Assembly (NCBI RefSeq): GCF_000744835.1
Contig: NZ_JQMS01000001.1
Span: 558,001-622,000, forward strand
Direction of reading: 5' to 3'
Origin: Flavobacterium sp. 83
Lineage (GTDB): Bacteria; Bacteroidota; Bacteroidia; Flavobacteriales; Flavobacteriaceae
Length of the DNA: 64,000 bases
The notes under the pieces were generated by a model, which saw only the letters and a program-made list of their open reading frames with translations, was not told where the DNA came from and ran no database searches. The stretch's first letter is position 1, and every line of letters starts with the position of its first letter. Positions 14,966 to 24,675 of this stretch are shown piece after piece. Position numbers and translations under genes: made by a program.

Positions 14966-17503
14966 GCAGCATTTATTCTAATTGCAATATTAATATGTGC
15001 TTGTAACGCTGTAAAAAGAGTTCCAGACGGCAAACATCTGCTTACTAAAAATGAAATTTTGGTAAATAATAAAGCCACAAAAGAAGAAATCATCTTTAAT
15101 CAACTGTATCAAAAACCAAACAGCACCTTCCTAGGCTATCGTCTTCGTTTAAATTTATACAATTTAGCCAATCTAAATCCGGACTCTACTTATCAGGCAA
15201 AGTTCACAAATAATCCTGGTAAATATGAAAGACAATCCAAATTGCTTTCAGCAAAACAAGTAGACCGACTTGGAAAATCCTTTTTTTATCATGGAATCCA
15301 TGATTTCTTAAAAAAAACCGGAGAACCTCCAGTAATTATTGACCCAACTAAAACTGACAAATCGATATTACGATTAAAGTATTACTACTTTAACAATGGT
15401 TTTTTTAATGTTAAAGCTACCTACACAACAGATACTTTAAAAACTAAAAAAGCAAAGATAAAGTATGCCATAACTACATTTAAACCTTATTTATTAGATT
15501 CCTTAAGAACAACTATTTCGACACCCGTATTGGATTCAATGTACGAAGCCATAAAAAACAAAACTTTTATTAAATCAGGAAACCAGTATAAAACCTCCGA
15601 TTTTGAAGATGAAAAAAACCGAATAACCACACACTTTAGAAACAATGGAGTTTATTATTTTCAACCTAATTACATCTCTTTTGATTTAGACACGATTAAA
15701 AAAGTTAATAAAGCAAATGTAAATTTAGTAATTAATAATTATTCCTACCAGCAACAAGACTCCAGTAAAACGGAACCTTTCAAAATGTACAAAATTAGTG
15801 ATGTAAATATCTATACTGATTATTCTCCTAACAGTAATAATAGACAAATCACTGACAGTATAAACTATAATAATTTTAATTTGTACGGTCACGAAAAAAT
15901 AAGATACAGACCTCGCGCCATAACAAATGCAATTTTTATTACTAAAGGAACTTTGTTTGCTGACTATAAGACAGTTTTAACCACCCGTTATTTGAGTAAT
16001 TTGAAAATTTTTAATTACCCATCTATACAATACGAAGTAGATAAAAGAGACTCAACTGCGCATTCCTTAATTGCAAAAGTATATCTGACACCAAGAAAAA
16101 AATATAGTTTTGGAACGACGTTTGATGTTACACACTCTAACATCCAAGATATTGGAATTGGATTAAGCGCTTCAGAAACTATTAGAAACGTATTTAATGG
16201 TGCCGAAACTTTAGAAATAGCCGCCAGAGGAAACATAGGTTCGTCAAAAGATTTAGCAAATCCTAACAATACTTTTTTTAATGTTTCAGAATACGGTGTA
16301 GATTTAAAATTAAACTTCCCAAGAATTTTTATCCCTTTTGGAACCGAGAAAATTATTCCAAAAAGCATGATTCCTTCCACTCTTATTACAGTGGGTTTTG
16401 CAAAACAAAGAAATATTGGTTTGGACAAAGAAAATTTCACTGGAGCATTAACGTATAATTGGACCCCGAAAAGAAACAACACAGCACGTTTTGATTTATT
16501 CAATGCGCAATTTGTTCGTAATTTAAATCCACAAAACTATTTCAATGTATACAGATCTTCCTACAATGCTCTGAACAACATAGCCCAAAAACCTGGCTAC
16601 GGAGTTAATCCACTATACTTTAATGAAAACAATGACTTAATTATTGAGAATGGGACCAAAAATTTTGTTAATGATGTTTTAGGCACAAGCCCTACTGTTT
16701 TTCCAAACCTTAACGATTATGCATCAATAAAAAGCATCGAAGAAAGAAGAATTAGACTTACTGAGAATGATTTTATTTTAGCTACTAGTTATAGTTTTTC
16801 TAAAACAACAAAAACTGATCTTTCAGATAATAATTTTTATCTGTTCCGAACAAAAATTGAATCTGCTGGAACTTTATTATCCTTACTTTCTAAAGCAACA
16901 AACTTACCTAAGAATTCAGACAACAATTATCAAATATTTAATTTAGAATATTCCGAATATATAAAGACGGAATTCGATTATATTAAACATTGGGATCTGA
17001 CAAAAGAAAAAGTATTTGCCATTAGAACATTCTTTGGAATAGCTGTCCCTTTTGGTAATTCAAATAACGTTCCCTTTTCAAGAAGTTATTTTTCAGGAGG
17101 GTCAAATGACAATAGAGCTTGGCAACCTTATAGCTTAGGCCCTGGAAGTAGCGGTGCTTCTAATGATTTCAATGAAGCAAATATGAAAATAGCCATTAGT
17201 GGCGAATTTAGATTTAAAGTATTAGGCAGTTTGAAAGGAGCACTTTTTGCTGATGCTGGAAACATCTGGAATGTACTCGATAATGTTACTGATGAAAAAT
17301 CTACATTTAAAAATTTCTCTGATTTAAAAGACATCGCTTTAGGCTCTGGATTTGGGCTTCGATACGATTTAAGTTTTTTTGTAATCCGATTTGATTTAGG
17401 GTTTAAAACCTACAATCCGGCCAATGAAACTAACAAACGATGGTTTCGGGAATACAATTTTGGGCACTCTGTTTTAAATTTTGGTATAAATTATCCTTTC
17501 TAA
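14942..17503 (+). CDS. tamL: TamL-like BamA-superfamily outer-membrane lipoprotein
   Basis: An 853-residue protein of the Omp85/BamA superfamily. It has a lipoprotein signal, KKISTKIAAFILIAILICAC, with Cys21 the likely lipidated residue, then POTRA-like regions (about 30-420) and a C-terminal barrel that ends in the outer-membrane signature NFGINYPF. A lipidated TamA relative is the hallmark of TamL, the Bacteroidota partner of TamB in outer-membrane assembly. The gene starts with TTG: an in-frame TAA six bases upstream and the signal peptide leave no ATG alternative. It is divergent from the SpoU gene and followed by fba. Confidence 0.85.
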   Translation: MKKISTKIAAFILIAILICACNAVKRVPDGKHLLTKNEILVNNKATKEEIIFNQLYQKPNSTFLGYRLRLNLYNLANLNPDSTYQAKFTNNPGKYERQSKLLSAKQVDRLGKSFFYHGIHDFLKKTGEPPVIIDPTKTDKSILRLKYYYFNNGFFNVKATYTTDTLKTKKAKIKYAITTFKPYLLDSLRTTISTPVLDSMYEAIKNKTFIKSGNQYKTSDFEDEKNRITTHFRNNGVYYFQPNYISFDLDTIKKVNKANVNLVINNYSYQQQDSSKTEPFKMYKISDVNIYTDYSPNSNNRQITDSINYNNFNLYGHEKIRYRPRAITNAIFITKGTLFADYKTVLTTRYLSNLKIFNYPSIQYEVDKRDSTAHSLIAKVYLTPRKKYSFGTTFDVTHSNIQDIGIGLSASETIRNVFNGAETLEIAARGNIGSSKDLANPNNTFFNVSEYGVDLKLNFPRIFIPFGTEKIIPKSMIPSTLITVGFAKQRNIGLDKENFTGALTYNWTPKRNNTARFDLFNAQFVRNLNPQNYFNVYRSSYNALNNIAQKPGYGVNPLYFNENNDLIIENGTKNFVNDVLGTSPTVFPNLNDYASIKSIEERRIRLTENDFILATSYSFSKTTKTDLSDNNFYLFRTKIESAGTLLSLLSKATNLPKNSDNNYQIFNLEYSEYIKTEFDYIKHWDLTKEKVFAIRTFFGIAVPFGNSNNVPFSRSYFSGGSNDNRAWQPYSLGPGSSGASNDFNEANMKIAISGEFRFKVLGSLKGALFADAGNIWNVLDNVTDEKSTFKNFSDLKDIALGSGFGLRYDLSFFVIRFDLGFKTYNPANETNKRWFREYNFGHSVLNFGINYPF

Positions 17504-17517
17504 TGCTAATTAATTCT

Positions 17518-17525
17518 TATTTTTG
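17518..17525 (+). promoter_or_regulatory. Putative -7 box for fba
   Basis: TATTTTTG matches TAnnTTTG, 38 bases before the fba ATG. No TTG at the right distance. Confidence 0.45.
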
Positions 17526-17563
17526 CAAACTAAAAACTAAAAAACAATTAAAAAAGAATTACA

Positions 17564-18631
17564 ATGGCACACAACATAAAACCAGGCGTAGCTACAGGAG
17601 ATCAGGTTCAGGAAATTTTTAACTATGCTAAAGAAAAAGGATTTGCATTACCGGCAGTAAATGTTACGGGATCAAATACAATCAATGGAGTTCTTGAAAC
17701 TGCTGCAAAATTAAACGCACCAGTTATCATCCAATTTTCTAACGGAGGAGCACAATTCAACGCTGGAAAAGGACTTTCTAATGCAGGTGAAAAAGCAGCT
17801 ATCGCTGGTGGAATTGCTGGAGCATTACATATTCACACTTTGGCAGAAGCTTACGGAGCAACTGTAATCTTACATACTGACCATTGTGCAAAAAAATTAT
17901 TGCCTTGGATTGACGGTTTATTAGATGCTTCAGAAGCACATTTTGCTAAAACTGGAAAACCATTGTTCTCTTCTCACATGATTGATTTATCTGAAGAGCC
18001 TATCGAAGAAAACATCGAAATTTGCAAAGGTTATTTAGAAAGAATGAGCAAAATGGGAATGACACTAGAAATCGAACTTGGAATCACAGGTGGTGAAGAA
18101 GATGGTGTTGACAACTCTGATGTAGACAGCTCAAAATTATATACTCAACCTGAAGAAGTTGCTTACGCATACGAAGAACTTTCAAAAGTAAGCCCAAAAT
18201 TTACAATTGCTGCAGCTTTTGGTAACGTTCACGGAGTTTACAAACCAGGAAATGTAAAATTAACTCCTAAAATTTTAAAAAATTCTCAAGACTTCGTACA
18301 AAACAAATTCAACACAGGATCTAATCCAGTAGATTTCGTTTTCCACGGTGGTTCAGGTTCTACATTAGAAGAAATCAGAGAAGGTATTAGCTACGGTGTA
18401 ATAAAAATGAATATTGATACTGACTTGCAATTTGCATTTACTGAAGGTATTCGTGATTATATGGTTAAAAACATTGACTATTTAAAAACTCAAATTGGAA
18501 ATCCAGAAGGTTCTGATGCTCCAAACAAAAAATATTACGACCCAAGAAAATGGTTACGTGAAAGTGAAGTTACTTTCAACACAAGACTTGAGCAAGCATT
18601 TGCTGACTTAAACAATGTGAATACACTATAA
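17564..18631 (+). CDS. fbaA: Fructose-bisphosphate aldolase, class II
   Basis: A 355-residue zinc aldolase of glycolysis and gluconeogenesis that interconverts fructose 1,6-bisphosphate with DHAP and glyceraldehyde 3-phosphate. The active site is VILHTDHCAKK with catalytic Asp106 and zinc ligand His107. Further ligands are in LGITGGEEDGVDN, FGNVHGVYKPGN and VFHGGSGSTLEEI. The length and the ITGGEEDGVDNSDV loop place it with the class IIA (E. coli FbaA-like) enzymes. It is flanked by a 14-bp hairpin downstream. A high-expression style (few rare codons) fits a central metabolic gene. Confidence 0.96.
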   Translation: MAHNIKPGVATGDQVQEIFNYAKEKGFALPAVNVTGSNTINGVLETAAKLNAPVIIQFSNGGAQFNAGKGLSNAGEKAAIAGGIAGALHIHTLAEAYGATVILHTDHCAKKLLPWIDGLLDASEAHFAKTGKPLFSSHMIDLSEEPIEENIEICKGYLERMSKMGMTLEIELGITGGEEDGVDNSDVDSSKLYTQPEEVAYAYEELSKVSPKFTIAAAFGNVHGVYKPGNVKLTPKILKNSQDFVQNKFNTGSNPVDFVFHGGSGSTLEEIREGISYGVIKMNIDTDLQFAFTEGIRDYMVKNIDYLKTQIGNPEGSDAPNKKYYDPRKWLRESEVTFNTRLEQAFADLNNVNTL

Positions 18632-18650
18632 TAAAATTAAGTTTAAAGTT

Positions 18651-18684
18651 TTTCAAATCCCGATGTAACTATCGGGATTTGAAA
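18651..18684 (+). terminator. Hairpin after fba
   Basis: Perfect 14-bp stem TTTCAAATCCCGAT / ATCGGGATTTGAAA with a 6-nt loop. It lacks a following T run, so it may stabilise the 3' end rather than terminate. Confidence 0.6.
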
Positions 18685-18735
18685 TCTAAACCAGAAACTA
18701 CAGGAACGGATTACTGAACACTGAACACTAGAAAA

Positions 18736-19590
18736 ATGGCTTGGTTTAAAAGAAAAGAAAAAGGGATTACTACTGCTACCGAAGACAAAATGGACATCCC
18801 AAAAGGGCTTTGGTACAAATCTCCAACTGGAAAAATTATTGACGCCGATGAACTAGCTCGTAACTTATTTGTAAGTCCCGAGGATGGTTTTCATGTTAGA
18901 ATTGGAAGTGCAGAATATTTTCAAATTTTATTTGACAACAATGAATTTGTTGAACTAGATAAAAACATGACTTCTAAAGACCCTTTGCATTTTGTTGACA
19001 CAAAAAAATATGCAGATAGGTTGAAAGACGTTATGGAAAAAACCAAACTTAAGGATGCAGTGCGCACCGGAGTTGGAAAATCTAAAGGAAAAGAATTAGT
19101 AATTTGTTGTATGGATTTCGCCTTTATTGGTGGTTCTATGGGAGCTGTAGTGGGAGAAAAAATCGCAAGAGGAATCGATCACGCTATTCAAAACAAATTA
19201 CCATTTGTAATGATTTCTAAATCAGGTGGAGCAAGAATGATGGAAGCAGCTTATTCTTTGATGCAGCTAGCTAAAACATCTGTTAAATTAGCTCAACTTG
19301 CCGAAGCAAAATTGCCTTACATTTCACTATGTACAGACCCAACAACAGGAGGAACAACGGCTTCTTATGCTATGCTAGGAGATATTAATATTTCTGAACC
19401 TGGTGCATTAATTGGTTTTGCAGGACCTAGAGTAGTAAGAGACACAACTGGTAAAGATTTACCAGAAGGTTTTCAAACCGCTGAATTTGTTCTTGAACAT
19501 GGTTTCTTAGACTTTATAGCACCTAGAAAAGAATTGAAGGACAAGATCAACTTGTACATTGATTTAATTCAAAACAACAATATTAGATAA
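18736..19590 (+). CDS. accD: Acetyl-CoA carboxylase carboxyltransferase, beta subunit (no zinc ribbon)
   Basis: A 284-residue AccD, half of the carboxyltransferase that makes malonyl-CoA for fatty-acid synthesis. The crotonase-type core is clear: [58 protein letters not shown] and [13 protein letters not shown]. The N-terminal segment aligns with E. coli AccD ([20 protein letters not shown]) but the four zinc-ribbon cysteines are absent. I believe this loss is usual in Bacteroidota. AccA is not adjacent. It ends in a strong terminator. Confidence 0.95.
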   Translation: MAWFKRKEKGITTATEDKMDIPKGLWYKSPTGKIIDADELARNLFVSPEDGFHVRIGSAEYFQILFDNNEFVELDKNMTSKDPLHFVDTKKYADRLKDVMEKTKLKDAVRTGVGKSKGKELVICCMDFAFIGGSMGAVVGEKIARGIDHAIQNKLPFVMISKSGGARMMEAAYSLMQLAKTSVKLAQLAEAKLPYISLCTDPTTGGTTASYAMLGDINISEPGALIGFAGPRVVRDTTGKDLPEGFQTAEFVLEHGFLDFIAPRKELKDKINLYIDLIQNNNIR

Positions 19591-19622
19591 ACAAAAATCC
19601 CGAGCAATCGGGATTTTTGTTT
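19591..19622 (+). terminator. Terminator after accD
   Basis: Perfect 13-bp stem (19591-19603 with 19608-19620) with a GCAA loop; the arm itself ends in a T run. It begins at the accD stop codon. Confidence 0.85.
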
Positions 19623-19650
19623 ACATACTTTAATTTTTATCTTTTTACTA

Positions 19651-19698
19651 TTTAAACAAAAAGGCTTTCAAATAATTTTGAAAGCCTTTTTGTTTAAA
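19651..19698. terminator. Bidirectional terminator between accD and the ABC permease gene
   Basis: A 22-bp perfect inverted repeat (19651-19672 with 19677-19698) with a 4-nt loop and A/T flanks on both sides. It serves the convergent permease gene and backs up the accD terminator. Confidence 0.85.
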
Positions 19699-19731
19699 AT
19701 TCAGATTGTTTTATTACCATAAGGAATTATT

Positions 19732-20982
19732 TTACATTCCCGTTCTAATAGCCTCAACAGGATCTAATTTTGAGGCAGCTATTGCAGGAAGTATCCCTGA
19801 AATTAGCCCAATAATGGCGGCTAGTCCAGTCCCTAAAAAAATATTCCCCATTCCCAAAACAAATTCGAAATCCAACACACTTGTTAAAATCATTGAAATT
19901 ATCCAAACTAATAAAAGCCCAATTACTCCACCAATAACTGAAAGTATTATTGCTTCAAATAAAAACTGAAATAATATAAATCTATTTTTCGCTCCTAATG
20001 ATTTCTGAATTCCTATTAAATTAGTACGCTCTTTAACGGAAACAAACATAATATTCGCAATTCCAAAACCACCTACAAGTAATGAAAAGCCACTGATAAT
20101 CCAGCCCACTACATTCATTTGACCTAAAATACCATCAATAAAATCAGTAAAACCAGAAAACACATTAACAAAGAAATTATCAATTTCTCCTGCTTTCAAA
20201 CCCCTATAGCTTCTTAATTTCTGAGAAATCTCACCTTTATATGAATCCATATCCACCCCCCTTTCAGGCTTGAAGATGATGACATTAGTCAAAGAAGTAT
20301 TATTATCACCGTACAATTGACGAACAAAATTAACCGGGATAAAAGCAGAAGTATCATCACTGTCACCAAACAATCCAGCCCCTTGTTTTTTCAAAACACC
20401 AATAACTGTAAATCTTTTACCATATAAACGTACATTTTTCCCAATTGGATCAAGATTCTCAAATAACGATTTAGCGATTTCATCTCCTAAAACAATTACT
20501 GTAGCACCTGAATTAGCTTCAGACTCATTATAAAACCTGCCTTCTTCAAACTCTAATCCCTGAATATCAATAAATTCATGGGAAACCGGAACAATATTAA
20601 CATCACTAACTGTTTTTGAATCGTATTTTATAGATTCTCTTTTAGTGAATATTTGATATCCCATTTGGTCTGTATTAGTCATAACCCCCTTCATATACGT
20701 ATATTCATCATACTTTACATTAGGGAACTGCTCTCTTTTCCACTGCGGAATATCTGAGGGACCAAAAGAAAATTTCATTAAATAGATTGTATTTTTATCA
20801 AGGCTGCTTAAATCTTTGGTAATTTTTCTATCCAATGAATCTACAGCTGCAAGCACGGCTATTATTGAAAATATACCAATAGTAACCCCTAATAAAGAAA
20901 GCAAAGTTCTCAATTTATTGTTTCGTAAAGCATTCATAGCAAAACCAAAACTTTCTTTTAATAATCGAAGATAAACTAACAT
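19732..20982 (-). CDS. ABC transporter permease, MacB/FtsX type
   Basis: A 416-residue inner-membrane permease. TM1 is at about 20-45 (RTLLSLLGVTIGIFSIIAVLAA), followed by a periplasmic MacB-PCD domain (about 50-280), and three C-terminal helices of the FtsX domain (about 290-310, 335-365, 380-400) with the usual ERTNLIGIQKSLGAKNRFIL turn and a final SKLDPVEAIRTG. Such MacB-like permeases export lipoproteins, peptides or toxins, or act as mechanotransmission devices with an ATPase partner. No ATPase gene adjoins it here, so the substrate is open. It is divergent from purH. Confidence 0.88.
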   Translation of the reverse strand: MLVYLRLLKESFGFAMNALRNNKLRTLLSLLGVTIGIFSIIAVLAAVDSLDRKITKDLSSLDKNTIYLMKFSFGPSDIPQWKREQFPNVKYDEYTYMKGVMTNTDQMGYQIFTKRESIKYDSKTVSDVNIVPVSHEFIDIQGLEFEEGRFYNESEANSGATVIVLGDEIAKSLFENLDPIGKNVRLYGKRFTVIGVLKKQGAGLFGDSDDTSAFIPVNFVRQLYGDNNTSLTNVIIFKPERGVDMDSYKGEISQKLRSYRGLKAGEIDNFFVNVFSGFTDFIDGILGQMNVVGWIISGFSLLVGGFGIANIMFVSVKERTNLIGIQKSLGAKNRFILFQFLFEAIILSVIGGVIGLLLVWIISMILTSVLDFEFVLGMGNIFLGTGLAAIIGLISGILPAIAASKLDPVEAIRTGM

Positions 20983-21090
20983 AAAATTTTATTTGAGTTA
21001 AAGTAAATTTCTAAAAATTTAATTAATAAACTTAATAAAAACTCGCCTATCAATTGGTATATTTTTTTAAGATAATGTTACACAAATTCA

Positions 21091-21123
21091 TTGAATTTTA
21101 TAATCAAAAAAAAACTATTTTTG
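21091..21123 (+). promoter_or_regulatory. Promoter of purH
   Basis: TTG at 21091-21093, a 22-base spacer and TATTTTTG at 21116-21123 fit the Bacteroidota consensus well. It places the start of transcription after the ATG-like codon at 21054 and just ahead of the ATG at 21147. Confidence 0.65.
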
Positions 21124-21146
21124 CACTTTATAATTATAACTACACA

Positions 21147-22673
21147 ATGAACACGACAAAAACTATTCAATCTGCATTAATTTCAGTATTCTCAAAAGAA
21201 GGTCTTGAACCAATTGTTCGAAAACTGCATGAACAAAATGTTATACTTTACTCTACTGGAGGAACTGAAGATTTTATAAAAAATTTAGGAATCCCTGTAG
21301 TTCCTGTTGAAGACGTAACTTCTTATCCTTCCATTCTTGGCGGAAGAGTAAAAACATTGCACCCAAAAGTTTTTGGAGGAATCCTAAACCGTCAGGACAA
21401 TGAAAGTGATGTACAACAAATGCAAGAGTTCAACATCCCGCAAATTGATTTAGTGATAGTTGATTTATATCCTTTTGAAAAAACAGTTGCTTCAGGAGCA
21501 AGTGAAGAAGATATTATTGAAAAAATAGATATTGGTGGTATTTCTTTAATTCGTGCAGCCGCAAAAAACTTCAAAGACACTGTAATAGTGGCTTCTGTTG
21601 ATGAGTACAGCTTACTTTTAGATCTAATTACAGATCAAAACGGAGCTACTACTCTTGCTAACAGAAAATTATTAGCTACAAAAGCGTTTCATGTTTCCTC
21701 ACACTATGATACCGCAATTTTCAATTATTTCAATACAGACGAAACCGTTTACAAACAAAGTATTGCTCACGGTCAAGTCTTAAGATATGGAGAAAATCCA
21801 CATCAAAAAGGATTTTTCTTTGGTGACTTTGACGCTATGTTCAAAAAAGTTCACGGAAAAGAATTATCCTATAACAATTTATTAGATGTAGATGCTGCCG
21901 TAAATTTAATTAATGAATTCAAAAATGACGGCCCAACTTTTGCCATATTAAAACACAATAATGCTTGTGGCCTAGCTACTAGAGAAACTATTAGTGAAGC
22001 GTATAATGTAGCATTGGCATGTGACCCAACTTCTGCTTTTGGAGGTGTTTTGATTTCTAATACTAAAATTGACATAGCAACTGCAACAGAAATAAACAAA
22101 TTATTTTGTGAAGTAGTTATTGCTCCAGAATATGACACAGAAGCTGCTGCAATTTTACAAGAGAAGAAGAACAGAATTATATTAATTCAAAACGAAGTAG
22201 CTTTACCGCAAAAACAAGTAAGAACTTGCTTAAACGGAATTTTAGTTCAAGAAAGAAATAACATAACCGACAATAAAGAAGACCTAAGAACCGTTACTAC
22301 TATAGCACCAAGCGAACAAGAAGTTAAAGATTTAATATTTGCTTCTAAAATTTGTAAAAATACAAAATCAAATACGATTGTTTTCGCAAAAAACGGCACA
22401 CTTATTGCTTCTGGTACAGGGCAAACATCAAGAGTTGATGCCTTATTACAAGCCATTGAAAAAGCAAAAACTTTTGGATTTGATTTACATGGCGCGTCTA
22501 TGGCAAGTGATGCTTTCTTTCCTTTCCCTGACTGTGTAGAAATAGCTAAAAAAGCAGGAATAACTGCTGTAATTCAACCCGGAGGATCCATTAAAGATGA
22601 ATTAAGCATCAATTATTGTAATGAAAATAAAGTTGCAATGGTATTTACAGGAACTCGTCATTTTAAACATTAA
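21147..22673 (+). CDS. purH: AICAR transformylase / IMP cyclohydrolase
   Basis: A 508-residue bifunctional enzyme for the last two steps of IMP synthesis: formylation of AICAR and ring closure. The N-terminal MGS-like cyclohydrolase domain (1-150) has SVFSKEGLEPIV, YSTGGTEDF and VKTLHPKVFGGIL. The transformylase domain (about 195-508) has LRYGENPHQKGFF, ILKHNNACGLA with the catalytic Lys-His, FGGVLISN, SDAFFPFPD and a terminal FTGTRHFKH. The start at MNTTKTIQ (21147) is chosen because the in-frame region upstream contains the promoter. It is followed by mreB with its own -7 box. Confidence 0.96.
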   Translation: MNTTKTIQSALISVFSKEGLEPIVRKLHEQNVILYSTGGTEDFIKNLGIPVVPVEDVTSYPSILGGRVKTLHPKVFGGILNRQDNESDVQQMQEFNIPQIDLVIVDLYPFEKTVASGASEEDIIEKIDIGGISLIRAAAKNFKDTVIVASVDEYSLLLDLITDQNGATTLANRKLLATKAFHVSSHYDTAIFNYFNTDETVYKQSIAHGQVLRYGENPHQKGFFFGDFDAMFKKVHGKELSYNNLLDVDAAVNLINEFKNDGPTFAILKHNNACGLATRETISEAYNVALACDPTSAFGGVLISNTKIDIATATEINKLFCEVVIAPEYDTEAAAILQEKKNRIILIQNEVALPQKQVRTCLNGILVQERNNITDNKEDLRTVTTIAPSEQEVKDLIFASKICKNTKSNTIVFAKNGTLIASGTGQTSRVDALLQAIEKAKTFGFDLHGASMASDAFFPFPDCVEIAKKAGITAVIQPGGSIKDELSINYCNENKVAMVFTGTRHFKH

Positions 22674-22679
22674 TTTGTT

Positions 22680-22687
22680 TAACTTTG
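22680..22687 (+). promoter_or_regulatory. -7 box for the mreB-rodA cluster
   Basis: TAACTTTG matches TAnnTTTG, 40 bases before the mreB ATG and just after the purH stop. No good TTG upstream. Confidence 0.45.
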
Positions 22688-22727
22688 CACGTCACAAATT
22701 TATAACTTTTTAACCCTTAAAAAACTT

Positions 22728-23756
22728 ATGGGATTTTTTGATTTCATGACCGAGGATATCGCGATAGACCTTGGTACCGCTAATACTTTAATCATACATA
22801 ATGATAAAGTCGTAATTGACAGTCCCTCAATAGTTGCTCGTGATAGAGTTTCAGGCAAAATTATTGCTGTAGGGAAAGAAGCAAACATGATGCAGGGTAA
22901 AACACATGAAAACATTAAGACGATAAGACCGTTGAAAGATGGTGTAATTGCTGATTTTGATGCCTCTGAAAAAATGATCAGTATGTTTATAAAAAGTATA
23001 CCGGCATTAAAGAAAAGAATGTTTACTCCCGCATTAAGAATGGTTGTTTGTATTCCTTCCGGTATTACCGAAGTGGAAATGAGAGCGGTTAAAGAATCTT
23101 GTGAAAGAGTTAACGGAAAAGAAGTATATCTAATACACGAACCTATGGCAGCCGCTATTGGTATTGGCATTGACATTATGCAACCTAAAGGGAACATGAT
23201 TGTTGATATCGGTGGTGGAACAACTGAAATTGCTGTCATTGCATTAGGTGGAATTGTATGTGACAAATCGGTAAAAATTGCAGGTGATGTGTTTACTAAT
23301 GACATTGTATATTACATGCGTACCCAACACAATCTTTTTGTTGGAGAAAGTACCGCAGAGAAAATAAAAATCCAAATTGGAGCCGCAATCGAAGATTTAG
23401 AAACTCCTCCAGAAGACATGTCAGTTCAAGGAAGAGATTTACTTACCGGTAAACCAAAACAAGTAGAAGTGTCTTACCGTGAAATTGCTAAAGCATTAGA
23501 TAAATCAATTCAACGAATTGAAGATGCCGTAATGGAAACTTTGTCTCAAACACCTCCAGAATTAGCCGCTGATATTTACAATACTGGTATTTATCTTGCA
23601 GGTGGTGGTTCTATGTTAAGAGGTCTTGACAAAAGAATTTCTCAAAAAACAGATTTACCTGTTTACATTGCTGAAGATCCATTAAGAGCTGTAGTTCGAG
23701 GAACTGGTATGGCATTGAAAAACATAACTAAATTCAAAAGTATCTTGATAAAATAA
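22728..23756 (+). CDS. mreB: Rod-shape actin homologue MreB
   Basis: A 342-residue bacterial actin that polymerises at the inner membrane and directs lateral wall synthesis. ATP-site motifs are DLGTANTLI (phosphate 1, about 14-22), IVDIGGGTTEIAVI (phosphate 2, about 158-171) and YLAGGGSMLRGLD (adenosine). The amphipathic N-terminus MGFFDFMTED is typical. It leads the cluster mreB-mreC-mreD-mrdA-rodA, the elongasome set, all on the plus strand. Confidence 0.97.
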   Translation: MGFFDFMTEDIAIDLGTANTLIIHNDKVVIDSPSIVARDRVSGKIIAVGKEANMMQGKTHENIKTIRPLKDGVIADFDASEKMISMFIKSIPALKKRMFTPALRMVVCIPSGITEVEMRAVKESCERVNGKEVYLIHEPMAAAIGIGIDIMQPKGNMIVDIGGGTTEIAVIALGGIVCDKSVKIAGDVFTNDIVYYMRTQHNLFVGESTAEKIKIQIGAAIEDLETPPEDMSVQGRDLLTGKPKQVEVSYREIAKALDKSIQRIEDAVMETLSQTPPELAADIYNTGIYLAGGGSMLRGLDKRISQKTDLPVYIAEDPLRAVVRGTGMALKNITKFKSILIK

Positions 23757-23850
23757 GGTTTTTAATTTAAATAATACTAAAAATTTAAACCTTGGTTTAC
23801 TTATAAGTATCAATTTAACATAAATCCTGAAACAAAATAACCAATAGTAC

Positions 23851-24675
23851 ATGCAGCAAATATTTAATTTTATATTTAAAAACAGTAATCGATTACTGTT
23901 TTTGCTGCTTTTGGGCATTTCACTTGTGCTCACTATTCAATCTCATTCTTTTCACAGAAGTAAAATAATAAGTTCTGCTAACTTTTTAAGTGGCGGAGTT
24001 TACGAAAAAGTTAATTCCATAAATGAGTATTTGAATTTAAAAACTCAAAATGATGCACTTGCACTGGAAAATGCTGAATTAAAAAACCTTCTATTTAATC
24101 GCAAAGATACTACTGCCGTACAAAAATTAGACAGCTTAAAAGGTGTAAAAGCTGAAGACATCATCGTTTCAAAAGTGATCCACAATTCATACAATGTTTA
24201 TGAAAATTATTTAACACTGAATTCTGGTGAATTGCAAGGTGTAAAACCAGATATGGGTGTGATAAACAGCTTAGGGATTGTAGGAATCATTGACAATACT
24301 TCTCCACATTATGCGACTGTAATTAGTATCTTAAATAAAAAATCTCAAATTAACGCCAAGATTAAAAAATCAAATCATTTTGGTTCATTGGTTTGGAATG
24401 GAAAAAGTACTGGTTTTGTTCAATTGATAGATGTACCTCGATTAGCAGCAATAAGAAAAGGAGATACGATCGTAACCGGCGGACAATCTGTTATTTTTCC
24501 TGAAAATATCAATATTGGAACTATTTCTAAAATTTATATTGATAATCAGACCAACTATTACACTCTTGATGTAAAACTGTTCAATGATATGACCAATTTA
24601 GGTCATGTTTACATCATAAAAAGCAAAAACCGCGAAGAACTTATTAATTTAGAAAAAGGAAAAAAAGATGAATAG
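23851..24675 (+). CDS. mreC: Rod-shape-determining protein MreC
   Basis: A 274-residue bitopic protein. TM at about 14-30 (LLFLLLLGISLVLTIQS), a coiled coil (about 52-82, EYLNLKTQNDALALENAEL), and a periplasmic beta domain (95-265) with VISILNKKSQINAKIKKSN and KGDTIVTGGQSVIFPENINIG. MreC links cytosolic MreB to periplasmic PBP2 and activates it. Its end overlaps the mreD start by 8 nt, showing translational coupling. Confidence 0.93.
   Translation: MQQIFNFIFKNSNRLLFLLLLGISLVLTIQSHSFHRSKIISSANFLSGGVYEKVNSINEYLNLKTQNDALALENAELKNLLFNRKDTTAVQKLDSLKGVKAEDIIVSKVIHNSYNVYENYLTLNSGELQGVKPDMGVINSLGIVGIIDNTSPHYATVISILNKKSQINAKIKKSNHFGSLVWNGKSTGFVQLIDVPRLAAIRKGDTIVTGGQSVIFPENINIGTISKIYIDNQTNYYTLDVKLFNDMTNLGHVYIIKSKNREELINLEKGKKDE

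Noticed and set aside
14905..15093. Upstream start for the SpoU methyltransferase
   Set aside because: It overlaps the tamL 5' end and its promoter, and a normal family N-terminus begins at 14904.
21054..21146. Upstream start for purH at 21054
   Set aside because: The added residues are unlike PurH and the segment contains a good TTG / TATTTTTG promoter.
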